A stretch of DNA of 40,547 bases from Syntrophomonadaceae bacterium. GTDB lineage: Bacteria > Bacillota > Dethiobacteria > DTU022. Location: positions 1-40,547 of the forward strand of contig SLRT01000149.1 of the NCBI GenBank assembly GCA_007130825.1, written 5' to 3'. The notes beneath the pieces are model-generated. The model was not told where the DNA came from. It did not search any database and saw only the letters and a program-made list of their open reading frames with translations. Numbering within the stretch: the stretch's first letter is position 1; the number at the start of each line of letters is the position of its first letter. Positions 32,410 to 40,547 of this stretch are shown one piece after another. Position numbers and translations under genes: made by a program.

Positions 32410-33345
32410 ATGGATAAGGTCCAAGAGGTACTGGAAGGAATCAGCCGGGTGATTATCGGCAAGAAGGAAGTAATTTCTTCTATTCTTGCCGGTATACTTA
32501 GTGGTGGTCACCTGTTGATCGAAGATGTGCCCGGAACGGGCAAGACTACCTTAAGCAAAGTAATGGCCAAAACACTGGGGTGCACATTTAAGCGAATTCA
32601 GTTTACCCCTGACCTGATGCCTTCCGATATTCTCGGGCTGTCAGTTTATGATCGGCAAAAAGGTGAATTTGTGTTTAAACCGGGTCCGGTCATGAGCCAG
32701 TTTGTTCTGGCCGATGAAATCAACAGGACTTCTCCTAAGACCCAGGCCGCTCTTCTTGAAGCTATGGCCGAAGGGCAGGTAACAGTAGATGGGGCAACTT
32801 ACGTGTTACCGGAACCTTTTATAGTTATTGCCACCCAGAACCCGATTGAATATGAAGGCACCTATCCTTTGCCCGAAGCTCAGCTGGACAGGTTCATGAT
32901 GCGCCTGGCCCTGGGATATCCTGAAATTGAAGATGAACAAAAAATACTGCAGATAGGTTCCGGAAACTCATTTTTTAAAGAAGTAAAAATGGTAATAACC
33001 GCTGATGAGCTGACTGCTATACAGCAAAAAACAAAACAGGTGTACATGGCCGAAATTCTGCAGCATTATATTGCAAGACTGACCAAAGAAACCCGTGCCC
33101 ATCCCGATCTTCTCCTGGGGGTGAGCTCTCGCGGCGCTCAGCATCTTTACCGGGTGGCCAAGGGGATTGCACTGGTTCGGGGTCGTGATTACGTGCTGCC
33201 TGATGATATCCAGGCCATGGTCATTTCTGTTTTTGCGCACCGTCTGATTTTAAAGCCCGAAGCCCGGTTAAAAGGCAAAGAAAGGTCTGATGTTTTAAAT
33301 GAAATTCTTGATCAAATCTACGTTCCGGTGATCCCCAATGGTTGA
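32410..33345 (+). CDS. MoxR-family AAA+ ATPase
   Basis: 311 residues. Walker A VPGTGKTTLSK, Walker B LADEINRTSPKTQAALLEAMAE and the ATQNPIEYEGTYPLPEAQLDRF segment are diagnostic of MoxR. These proteins are thought to act as chaperones for metal insertion or complex assembly. It is the first gene of a coupled set MoxR, DUF58, transglutaminase, a trio commonly found together. The next gene overlaps its end by 8 bases. Confidence 0.93.
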   Translation: MDKVQEVLEGISRVIIGKKEVISSILAGILSGGHLLIEDVPGTGKTTLSKVMAKTLGCTFKRIQFTPDLMPSDILGLSVYDRQKGEFVFKPGPVMSQFVLADEINRTSPKTQAALLEAMAEGQVTVDGATYVLPEPFIVIATQNPIEYEGTYPLPEAQLDRFMMRLALGYPEIEDEQKILQIGSGNSFFKEVKMVITADELTAIQQKTKQVYMAEILQHYIARLTKETRAHPDLLLGVSSRGAQHLYRVAKGIALVRGRDYVLPDDIQAMVISVFAHRLILKPEARLKGKERSDVLNEILDQIYVPVIPNG

Positions 33346-34528
33346 AATCAAAAAACCGGTATTTCTCCTGGTAGTAGTTGGTTTGGGCATTATTGCCGTT
33401 CTGGTTGGAGGCAGGTTTCCTTATTTCTTTTTCTACCTCGCGCTGCTGCTCGCCCTGGTTCCTTACCTGTGGTTGTCGATTGGTTTAAGAAGAATTACGG
33501 GCGATATCGAGGTTTCGGCAAACCGGACAGAAGTAGGGCAGAACCTTGTGGTTAAATACATTATCAACAATTCTTCATCCGGCCGTTTTCCTTACCTGGA
33601 GTTAAGCAATATAGTCGGATCGTCTTTCCAGGCGCCTGTGGAAAAAAAGATAGTCAGTTTGGAAGCCGGAGAAACTGAAGCTTTTGAGCGCGAAGTCAGA
33701 TGCACCCGCAGGGGCAAGTATGATATGCGTGAGTTCCAGATAAAGACGGGAGATCCATTCGGATTGTTTCAGCTGTCCAAATTCCTGGCCACGGGGGAAG
33801 AGATAATAATTTACCCGAAATTGACAAGGCTGCAGGAAATAAAACCGTTAGCCCGGCAGCATTTTGGCGATTTCGACCAAAAGGAGAATCGTTTTGAAAA
33901 CCACAGCCTGATTTCTGATTTACGGGAATGGCAGGCCGGAGACAGTATAAAAAAAATCCATTGGAAGCAAACTGCCAGGCAGGAACAAATTGTGGTCAAG
34001 AATTATGAAAAAAAAGGCGATATAGCGCCCAAGATATTTTTAGATATGAGCGAAAGCAGTTACCTTCACGACTACAAACATCGCCTTGAAGACATGGCGG
34101 TGGATATAGCTGCTTCCTTCATGTATTATTTCCTGGGCAATAATATTTCCGTTGAACTTTTTTCCGAGCCGCTTTACGCCGGCAGCCTGGGCGGCAGCCA
34201 ACCGGGAGATTTTTTAGAGGTAATGGATCGGATTATCGATTTGGCCCCACTGGGGAAAACCGATTACTCCACGTTTGTCAGTAATCGCTGTCACTACCTG
34301 GCCACCAGCGGATCGCTGTACCTGATTACACCCAGGCTCAGTTTTACAGATGCGGCAGTTCTATTAGGCTTAAAGCAAAAAGGATTTGATCTCGTCCTTT
34401 TTTATCTGGCCCCGGCCAACCTTAGTGCGGCGGCAGCCACCGTTTTAGAGAGGTTGAGAGAAAACAGGGTTAAGGTGCAGATTCTCTATCCAGCGGAGGT
34501 TTTAAAGGATGAAAGTGCGGCGCTTTGA
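33338..34528 (+). CDS. DUF58 domain-containing membrane-anchored protein
   Basis: 396 residues. Two N-terminal membrane helices (about 7-50) are followed by a beta-rich domain and the DUF58 core: CTRRGKYDMREFQIKTGDPFG and SDLREWQAGDSIKKIHWKQTAR. The C-terminal part has a von Willebrand-like fold (FLDMSESSYLHD). It overlaps both neighbours, so the three proteins are probably made in fixed proportion as a membrane complex with MoxR. Confidence 0.9.
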   Translation: MVEIKKPVFLLVVVGLGIIAVLVGGRFPYFFFYLALLLALVPYLWLSIGLRRITGDIEVSANRTEVGQNLVVKYIINNSSSGRFPYLELSNIVGSSFQAPVEKKIVSLEAGETEAFEREVRCTRRGKYDMREFQIKTGDPFGLFQLSKFLATGEEIIIYPKLTRLQEIKPLARQHFGDFDQKENRFENHSLISDLREWQAGDSIKKIHWKQTARQEQIVVKNYEKKGDIAPKIFLDMSESSYLHDYKHRLEDMAVDIAASFMYYFLGNNISVELFSEPLYAGSLGGSQPGDFLEVMDRIIDLAPLGKTDYSTFVSNRCHYLATSGSLYLITPRLSFTDAAVLLGLKQKGFDLVLFYLAPANLSAAAATVLERLRENRVKVQILYPAEVLKDESAAL

Positions 34529-36752
34529 TTTTGCATTAGTCTTTCAATCAGCCATAGTTTTTGGCCTGGGGCTCTCCCTGGCGACGCCGGTTATTGAGCA
34601 AATAGGCTATATAGTCCCGGGGCTTTTTTTGCGTGCTTTATTTACCGCCCTTTTTGTTACAGTTTACACCGTTTTCTACCTGTTTCCTGTTGTGGTGGTA
34701 AGCATTCCGCTTCTACTTGCCGGCCTGGCAGTGCTCTATTATCGAAATATACCCATAGTCGTGGAATGGGTAACTTCAATATTAACCATACCGCAGCCTG
34801 CTGATGCTCTTTTTTGGCCCCTGTTAATTTTAGCCGGTATAACCCTGGCCCTTTTTGTCATAGTGTTCAGGTTTAGATACTCACTGTTACTGCTTTTTGT
34901 TGTCGGTCTGGCAGCTTTTGTTCCCCTGTGGTACTTATTTATCGATTCGGCTTATCCGTCATCCATTACTTACAGCATCTTTTGGCTAATGCTGCTTAGC
35001 TACCATAAGGGGACTGAACTCTGGAGCAGGCTTCCGCAGAGAAACAGAAGAAAACAAGAGGAAATAGTGGGACTTCGAAATGGTTGGCTTGGCTATACTG
35101 TTTCGCTTCTTTCGATCGCTGTATTGATAACTTTGATTCTGCCCAAAGATCTGGGGCCTGTTCAATGGCACTCTTTACAGGCCTGGGTTAATGAAAACTT
35201 TACTTTTCTCAACAGACTGCGAAGCAGCGAGACAAACGAAATTAGAGGCGATGGGGGAACATTCGGTTTTTATGCTTTTGGCTCGCAGGAAGGGGCCGAG
35301 CTGGGCGGTCCGCTGTGGCTGGATGAGACAGTTTTGATCGAGGTGCGTGGCCAGGGTGGAATCTATTTGAGAGGGCGGATCAAAGATACTTATACCGGCC
35401 GCCATTGGAAGAAAACGGAGGCTTTGGAAGGAAGAGATTTTTTTGCTGCCCCGCGAGAAGCGCTGCTTGATTTATTAACTGACACAGAGGTAACGATCAA
35501 ACATAAGCGGTTAAGAACCAGCTCGGTTTTCAGTATGCTTTATCCGCAGGATGTTTCATCTTTACCCGGTGCGTTGCAAATCGGGCAAAACAGCAGTATG
35601 GTCATGTCAGAAAGCATCCCTCTAAATCATGAATACACGGTTAAAGGCCTGGATTTGGCATACCGCTCAAATTTTGCCGAGCTGGAAAGAGAAGAAGACC
35701 TTTCTACGCTGGATTATTATCTTGATCTGCCATCTGATCTGCCTTCCCGGGTTAAGGAGTTGGCTTTGGAAGTTGCCGGCGAAAAGAAGGGTTATTATAA
35801 CCGGATTAAAGCTCTGGAAACCTTCCTGCGCCATAATTACAGCTATAACCGGAATGTGCCGGAAGTAGCGGGTAACCGCGATTTTGTCGATTATTTTCTT
35901 TTTGACCGGAATGAAGGGTACTGCACTTACTTTGCTACTGCCCTGGCAGTTATGGGTCGTGCCGCCGGTATTCCGACACGTTATGTAAGCGGGTTTTCTG
36001 TTCCGGATGAAGAGTCGGAAGACGGGGTTTATGAGGTGGCCGGAACAAATGCTCATGCCTGGGTGGAGGCTTATATTCCGGGCCTCGGTTGGCTGCCCTT
36101 TGAAGCCACCCCCGGCTTTAGCACCAGCGCTGATCTGCCCCGGCACCGGGATACGGCTGAAAGTGATGCTTACGCTGTTGAAGACGAAGAAGGGCAGGTT
36201 GCTCCATTTTATGGTCGAGATTATTATGATCATCATCCAGACAGTACCGCAGCTTATCCCGGAGTTGAAAGCCGGATAAGTGCCGGTATTTTTATCGCGG
36301 TCTTGTTGAAAATTTTAACTGCAGTTTTACTCACAGCCATGTTGGTCTTTATTGCTCATGTAGCTTACCGTTACAGGCGCGTTAAAAAAATGATAGGCAA
36401 CCTGGAGGTTCAAAACCCGCGCCGGCGCGCTGTCGGTTATTATTTGATTGCCCTTTCACTGCTTGATAGAATAAATCTGGGAAAATGGCCCGGTGAAACA
36501 CCTCGTAAATACAGCAAAAGAATCATCCGCCGGGTTTATTTTCTGGCCCTTAATCTTAACTTCAGGGAGGTATCAGAAGGGATAAATTTAGCCCTTTACA
36601 GTCAAGAGGAGATTACCCCGGAATTGGCTAAAGAGGCCGAACAGTTTTTCCGCTATATTTTCAAACACTACCTGGCGAAGGTGGGCAGGTTAACCGCCCT
36701 GTTCGAAATCCTGTTAAAGGGCAAGCACTTTACTGAAGATTTAATGAGTTGA
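34509..36752 (+). CDS. TgpA-like membrane transglutaminase (DUF3488/transglutaminase core)
   Basis: 747 residues. About five to six N-terminal helices, a large outside domain, then one C-terminal helix near residue 600 and a cytoplasmic tail of DUF4129 type. The transglutaminase-like core has the catalytic cysteine in RNEGYCTYFATAL, histidine in NAHAWVEAY, and GWLPFEATPGF, where glutamate takes the place of the usual aspartate, a variant known in this family. It likely acts on the cell wall or surface proteins as protease or transglutaminase. It is the third gene of the MoxR operon. Confidence 0.9.
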   Translation: MKVRRFDFALVFQSAIVFGLGLSLATPVIEQIGYIVPGLFLRALFTALFVTVYTVFYLFPVVVVSIPLLLAGLAVLYYRNIPIVVEWVTSILTIPQPADALFWPLLILAGITLALFVIVFRFRYSLLLLFVVGLAAFVPLWYLFIDSAYPSSITYSIFWLMLLSYHKGTELWSRLPQRNRRKQEEIVGLRNGWLGYTVSLLSIAVLITLILPKDLGPVQWHSLQAWVNENFTFLNRLRSSETNEIRGDGGTFGFYAFGSQEGAELGGPLWLDETVLIEVRGQGGIYLRGRIKDTYTGRHWKKTEALEGRDFFAAPREALLDLLTDTEVTIKHKRLRTSSVFSMLYPQDVSSLPGALQIGQNSSMVMSESIPLNHEYTVKGLDLAYRSNFAELEREEDLSTLDYYLDLPSDLPSRVKELALEVAGEKKGYYNRIKALETFLRHNYSYNRNVPEVAGNRDFVDYFLFDRNEGYCTYFATALAVMGRAAGIPTRYVSGFSVPDEESEDGVYEVAGTNAHAWVEAYIPGLGWLPFEATPGFSTSADLPRHRDTAESDAYAVEDEEGQVAPFYGRDYYDHHPDSTAAYPGVESRISAGIFIAVLLKILTAVLLTAMLVFIAHVAYRYRRVKKMIGNLEVQNPRRRAVGYYLIALSLLDRINLGKWPGETPRKYSKRIIRRVYFLALNLNFREVSEGINLALYSQEEITPELAKEAEQFFRYIFKHYLAKVGRLTALFEILLKGKHFTEDLMS

Positions 36753-36853
36753 TTTACGCAGAATTTATTAGTTTCTGAAACGGCAATGCACACTGGATCA
36801 GCCACTATTTGTTTTAAAGATCAGAAAGCAGCATGAGGAGTTGTTAAAAAAGC

Positions 36854-37816
36854 ATGAAGGCTCTCTTGTTTAAAAACGAATTGCAACTGGTTGATATTTA
36901 TCCACAGCCTTCTTTACGAGCAGAAGAAGCGTTGATTCAAATCACCAAAGCCGGTATTTGCAGGACCGACCTTGAAATCATTAAAGGTTATATGGACTTT
37001 GAGGGAATATTAGGACATGAATTCTGCGGGGTGGTCGAGGATATAGAAGGTAGCGACCGCTCGCTTCTGGGAAAAAGAGTGGTTGCAGAAATTAACTGTG
37101 GTTGCCGGGAATGCGCATATTGCCGACAGGGGTTGGAACGGCATTGCCCACGCCGGACCACTCTGGGTATTACCGGTAGAGACGGTTGCATGGCGGAGTA
37201 TCTAGCCCTGCCCCTCAGTAACCTTCATCATGTACCCGATAATGTCAGTGACGAAGAAGCAGTATTTGTCGAGCCATTGGCCGCAGCCTTTGAAATTACA
37301 GAACAAATCCAGCTCAAGCCTGCTGCCAAAGCTGCTGTGCTCGGTGACGGCAGGCTGGGAATATTGATCGCCCTTGTCTTAAACTTAACCGGGGCTGATT
37401 TGTTCCTGGTGGGGAAACATCCGGAAAAGCTGGCTATTGCTGCAGAGCAGAAAGTAAAGACGATCCACCTGGAGGATTTCAACGGCGAAAAAGATTTTGA
37501 TGTTGTCGTGGATGCTACAGGAAACCTCAGCGGTTTCGAATTGGCACAAAAGCTGGTTAAACCAAGGGGGCAACTGGTGCTGAAAAGTACTGTAGAAGAG
37601 AAGAAGGAGTTAAATTTAACCTCCCTTGTTTTGGATGAAATTACAGTAGTTGGCTCACGGTGCGGCCCTTTTGCCCCGGCTTTGAGATATCTGGAGAAAA
37701 AGCTGATCGACGTCAATCCATTAATAGCGGAAATATACAAGTTTGATCAGATCTTCGAAGCTTTTGAGTATTGTAAAACGGGCGATCCTTTAAAAGTGCT
37801 GATCGATTTTGACTAA
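36854..37816 (+). CDS. Zinc-dependent alcohol dehydrogenase-like (MDR) oxidoreductase
   Basis: 320 residues. Catalytic zinc ligands C36 and H55-E56, and a full structural-zinc set C84-x2-C87-x2-C90-x7-C98, are present. The nucleotide-binding motif AVLGDGRLGILIAL lies mid-protein. It is shorter than typical members (about 340-350). Substrate is probably a polyol, sugar alcohol or threonine-like compound, and cannot be fixed. The stop overlaps a following ATG by one base. Confidence 0.88.
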   Translation: MKALLFKNELQLVDIYPQPSLRAEEALIQITKAGICRTDLEIIKGYMDFEGILGHEFCGVVEDIEGSDRSLLGKRVVAEINCGCRECAYCRQGLERHCPRRTTLGITGRDGCMAEYLALPLSNLHHVPDNVSDEEAVFVEPLAAAFEITEQIQLKPAAKAAVLGDGRLGILIALVLNLTGADLFLVGKHPEKLAIAAEQKVKTIHLEDFNGEKDFDVVVDATGNLSGFELAQKLVKPRGQLVLKSTVEEKKELNLTSLVLDEITVVGSRCGPFAPALRYLEKKLIDVNPLIAEIYKFDQIFEAFEYCKTGDPLKVLIDFD

Positions 37817-37884
37817 TGCATTCCGTATTAGTCAAGATTAACGTGTGTACCAAGATGAATATACATGAACAGGATGCGATAACA

Positions 37885-38343
37885 ATGAAGATTCCCGGGC
37901 TATTTACTTCGAAAAAGCAAGTTGAACTTGCAAAGCAACCCGGACGGCAAGATTTCAAAAAGCTGAGAAACCTGATTATCCTTTTGCTAATTTGTGATCC
38001 AGGGCTTAAGGTGTCCGAGATAGCAGAGCTCAAGTGGCAGGATCTGGATCTTTTCACCGGCAAACTCAAACTCAGAAGGGGAAAGAACGGCCAGCAATGT
38101 ACTTTAATGCTGGACAAAAACAACCTGAAAATCATGAAAGAATGGCGGGAACGCCAGGCGAAGGGGACTTACTATAGGGCCCTGGACCATGTTTTTACAA
38201 ACACGGAAGGCAGGCCTTTATCTCCGCGCTATGTGAAGCTTCTATTTACACTGTTTATTTTAAATACCGTCCTGCCGGTGAATATTATGCCAATTACATT
38301 GCCTGGGTCGAGATCTCGAACGGAGAGCGGGACTGATCAATGA
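37885..38343 (+). pseudogene. Truncated tyrosine recombinase (XerC/D-like integrase) fragment
   Basis: About 150 residues with the first half of the integrase catalytic domain: LRNLIILLLICDPGLKVSEI, AELKWQDLDL and KLKLRRGKNGQQ, then FTNTEGRPLSPRYVKLLF. The HxLRH box and the catalytic tyrosine are absent; the frame continues into unrelated residues, while another frame reads FKYRPAGEYYANYIAWVEIS until a TGA at 38334. The gene is therefore broken by deletion or rearrangement. The start is uncertain (ATG at 37816, 37855 or 37885, the last with AGGATG upstream). Confidence 0.6.
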
Positions 38344-38360
38344 TGAAAAAAGGCGAATTA

Positions 38361-39632
38361 ATGAGGCGATTATTTTTTCTAATAGTTGTCATTATCTTAC
38401 TGTTTGCTCTTCTGGCCGAGAGGGTCGGAATTATTCCTGGTGAAATCGATGTAGGTTCGGAGGAAGGGGAAGAAAAAAGCGAGGTAGATGAGGCAGATAA
38501 TGGTCAAGGTTTCAGGCTGGGCAGCGAGGTGCTTATGGATGAAGAGCGCCACCTGGTGGAAGATAAAAAGGTGGGCCTGGTGACGAACCAAAGTGGTATG
38601 AACAGCCTGGGAGAAAGCACAATTGAGCTCCTGCAGGAAGCAGAAGGTATTACGCTGGCAGCATTGTATGCCCCGGAGCATGGTATTGATGGTACTGCCA
38701 GAGCCGGAGAATACGTGGAATCTTACACTCATGAAGATTTTGCTATTCCCGTTTACAGCCTTTATGGTAAAACGAGGATGCCCACTGAAGAGATGCTCAG
38801 CGAGGTCGATATTCTTGTGTATGATATCCAGGATATTGGAGCGCGCACCTATACTTATATTTCCACCCTCAACTACTGCATGGTGGCCGCTGAAGAATAC
38901 GACCTTCCTCTTGTTGTCTTAGACCGTCCCAACCCCTTGGGCGGCTTGATCGTGGATGGGCCGGTTTTGGAAAAGCGGTTTAAGTCCTTTGTGGGAGTGG
39001 ACACAATGCCGATGGCCCACGGCATGACGGTAGCAGAACTATCCCGTTATTTTAATCGCAATATTGGTGCAGAGCTGATTGTGGTTCCCATGGAAGGTTA
39101 CGATCGGAGCATGATTTTTCAGGATACGGGACTTTCCTGGGTCCAGACTTCGCCCAATATACCGGACCTGGAGGCAGTATTCGGTTACATGGTTACCGGG
39201 CTGGGAGAAGGCACCGGGGTTTACCAGGCTGATATGTTCAGGTGGATTGGCGGTAAAGATCTTGATGCGGAAGATTACGCCGCTTTGCTCAATGATGCGG
39301 GTTTGGAGGGAGCTGAATTTATTCCTGAAGAACGTGATGAAGCCGGGGGTGTGCGGCTGAAGATAATAGACTACCACAGCTTTAACCCGGCCAGGACAGG
39401 GTTATATGCCCTGGCTTATGCCTTTGAGCTGGGTGATTTTAACGTGCCAAAAAGCAATGACACGATCGTCATGTTTGATAAGATCATGGGCACTGACAAA
39501 ATGGGTAAATACCTTGAAGAAGGCCTCAGCCCGCAGGTGATCGAGGAGCGTTTTGAGCCTGCAATTCAGAGCTTTAAAGAAAAGAGGCAGGATTACCTCC
39601 TGCCCCAATACGGATCATGTGAAGGTGGATAA
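38361..39632 (+). CDS. namZ: Exo-beta-N-acetylmuramidase NamZ-like (DUF1343) protein
   Basis: About 423 residues. One N-terminal membrane helix (FFLIVVIILLFALLAERVG) anchors or exports it, followed by an acidic linker and the DUF1343 domain: KVGLVTNQSG, YAPEHGIDGTARAG, VYDIQDIGARTYTYISTL and LDRPNPLGG. NamZ releases N-acetylmuramate from the non-reducing end of peptidoglycan fragments. The ATG at 38361 has AAAGGCG upstream; 38340 or 38343 are alternatives. There is no MurQ or MurNAc transporter nearby in this window. Confidence 0.85.
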   Translation: MRRLFFLIVVIILLFALLAERVGIIPGEIDVGSEEGEEKSEVDEADNGQGFRLGSEVLMDEERHLVEDKKVGLVTNQSGMNSLGESTIELLQEAEGITLAALYAPEHGIDGTARAGEYVESYTHEDFAIPVYSLYGKTRMPTEEMLSEVDILVYDIQDIGARTYTYISTLNYCMVAAEEYDLPLVVLDRPNPLGGLIVDGPVLEKRFKSFVGVDTMPMAHGMTVAELSRYFNRNIGAELIVVPMEGYDRSMIFQDTGLSWVQTSPNIPDLEAVFGYMVTGLGEGTGVYQADMFRWIGGKDLDAEDYAALLNDAGLEGAEFIPEERDEAGGVRLKIIDYHSFNPARTGLYALAYAFELGDFNVPKSNDTIVMFDKIMGTDKMGKYLEEGLSPQVIEERFEPAIQSFKEKRQDYLLPQYGSCEGG

Positions 39633-40110
39633 GCTGGCAGGTGTCAAGTAAAAGCTACAGGCAGTATTTAGCTTTTATGATCTGAATTTCATTAACAGCT
39701 TAAGTTTGATCGTAAATATCACGGCCTGCTAAAGAACAATCTGTTCACTGCCGGGATACCGGCCGTGAAAAAGATTATTTTGTTTGCTGTAATTAAACTA
39801 ATGCAGCTGAAATAATTCTAAATATGATGATATAATAAAGAATGATTAATTGAAACATATTGTGTTGGAGCCCTTATCTATTTTCTGTATGGTGGCATAT
39901 CGGCAAAGCGGTAACGCTGTCAGTATTTATAGCGCCTTGCTAAATGCACAGGCTGAAATAGGGTTACGATCTTACCTTTAATCATCTAATCATCGAGGAA
40001 CTTTACAACTTTTGATAGGCTGGGTTATCTGATAAAATGTGAAATATAGGCCATGATTAACATGATATAATCATAGTTTTCGATCACTTTAATAATGGAG
40101 TTTAAAATAT
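39633..40110. other. Gene-free spacer before the ATP-grasp gene
   Basis: Two TGATATAAT extended -10 elements lie at 39828-39836 and 40063-40071. TCACGGCC (39719-39726) pairs with GGCCGTGA (39761-39768) and includes a small GCCGG-GATA-CCGGC hairpin; it could terminate the namZ-like gene but no T-run follows. A 30-codon frame from 39889 lacks a ribosome site and any recognisable product. Confidence 0.45.
40063..40071 (+). promoter_or_regulatory. Extended -10 promoter of the ATP-grasp gene
   Basis: TGATATAAT, 39 bases before the start codon. There is no clear -35 box, in keeping with an extended -10 promoter. Confidence 0.4.
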
Positions 40111-40547
40111 ATGCCTAAAGCAGATTTTGTCCCTGTTATCCTTGGAAGTGATCACACTGCTTACGGAATGGCCCGATCGTTTCACGAGCAGTATGGAATT
40201 AAAAGCAAGGCGGTTGGAGTGGGACAGCTGACTCCGACCCGGGATTCAAAGATTATTTCTGTTGATGTATGTGAAAATTTAAAACAAAGCGATATTTTTG
40301 TAGAGAAGTTGACAGACCTGGCCGGAGAATTAAAAGAAAAAGCAGAAAACCTTATTCTTATTGCCTGTAACGAAAATTATTCTGAACTGGTAGTTAGAAA
40401 TAAAGAAGCCTTAAAAAATGAATATATTATACCTTTTGTCGATGAAAAATTAATGGATCAATTGATCTATAAAGAAAACTTCTACCGGCTGTGTGAAAAA
40501 CACAACCTGGATTACGCGAAAACCATCATTTGTACTGTCGAAAATAA
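40111..40547 (+). CDS. ATP-grasp carboxylate-amine ligase (D-aspartate ligase-like), N-terminal part
   Basis: The frame is open to the right edge; 145 residues are visible. FVPVILGSDHTAYGMARSFHEQYG at the start is characteristic of the D-aspartate ligase / carbamoyl-phosphate-synthase-like ATP-grasp family in Firmicutes, and the following part (LILIACNENYSELVVRNKEAL) is the preATP-grasp domain. The ATP-binding part lies outside the window. Members add D-aspartate or another amino acid to cell-wall precursors. The ATG is preceded by ATGGAG. Confidence 0.75.
   Translation, partial: MPKADFVPVILGSDHTAYGMARSFHEQYGIKSKAVGVGQLTPTRDSKIISVDVCENLKQSDIFVEKLTDLAGELKEKAENLILIACNENYSELVVRNKEALKNEYIIPFVDEKLMDQLIYKENFYRLCEKHNLDYAKTIICTVEN

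Noticed and set aside
39889-39981. 30-codon frame in the last spacer
   Set aside because: No ribosome site, no recognisable product, and too short to separate from chance.

Overview
The window looks like the chromosome of an anaerobic low-to-mid GC Firmicute (Clostridia-like). The evidence is strong AGGAGG ribosome-binding sites, TTG/GTG starts, consensus sigma-A promoters with TGnTATAAT, short spacers and head-to-tail overlaps, and a gene content dominated by ferredoxin-linked and iron-sulfur enzymes. No rRNA, tRNA, CRISPR array or intact insertion sequence was seen. The species cannot be named from the sequence alone.

Layout. 1-1.6 kb: end of an N-methylhydantoinase B-type gene and a truncated Old Yellow Enzyme-type iron-sulfur flavoprotein. 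1.7-6.0 kb (minus): a four-gene 2-oxoacid:ferredoxin oxidoreductase operon (gamma, GltD-like flavoprotein fused to a ferredoxin, alpha, beta) ending in a clear terminator. 6.6-10.3 kb: carbamate kinase, a membrane protein with internal repeats of the mechanosensitive-channel helix type, and a LOG-family nucleotide hydrolase.

10.5-18.6 kb: the most coherent system. A PAS-AAA+-Fis sigma-54 activator and a sodium:solute symporter with a 35-residue partner peptide lie on the minus strand. Facing away from them is a plus-strand operon encoding a five-part flavin/iron-sulfur amine or imino-acid dehydrogenase (two flavoproteins, a [2Fe-2S] ferredoxin, a 2x[4Fe-4S] protein, a BFD-like protein) and an Asp/Glu-racemase-fold enzyme. 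The roughly 730-base divergent region holds two opposing -24/-12 promoters and, between them, three copies of TGTCA-N6-TGACA. This reads as a self-contained sigma-54 regulon for uptake and oxidation of one amino acid or methylated amine.

18.6-23.4 kb: decayed genes (a TspO-like membrane protein and a PAS/HD-GYP protein with an internal deletion), a cysteine-rich iron-sulfur protein, kynureninase, and a cytoplasmic reductive-dehalogenase-like protein. 23.5-29.8 kb (minus): an ABC-2 exporter pair and a PadR-headed operon for a three-subunit molybdenum hydroxylase. 30.3-32.4 kb: a DUF4126 membrane protein, a kynurenine-formamidase-like cyclase, and an 890-base gene-free tract with inverted repeats, a dispersed repeat shared with the 10.4 kb gap, and a GC-rich hairpin-rich element that may be an orphan structured RNA of HEARO/omega type. 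32.4-36.8 kb: a MoxR-DUF58-transglutaminase operon. 36.9-40.5 kb: a zinc alcohol dehydrogenase-like protein, a broken tyrosine recombinase, an exo-muramidase of the NamZ/DUF1343 family, and the start of an ATP-grasp ligase cut by the window end.
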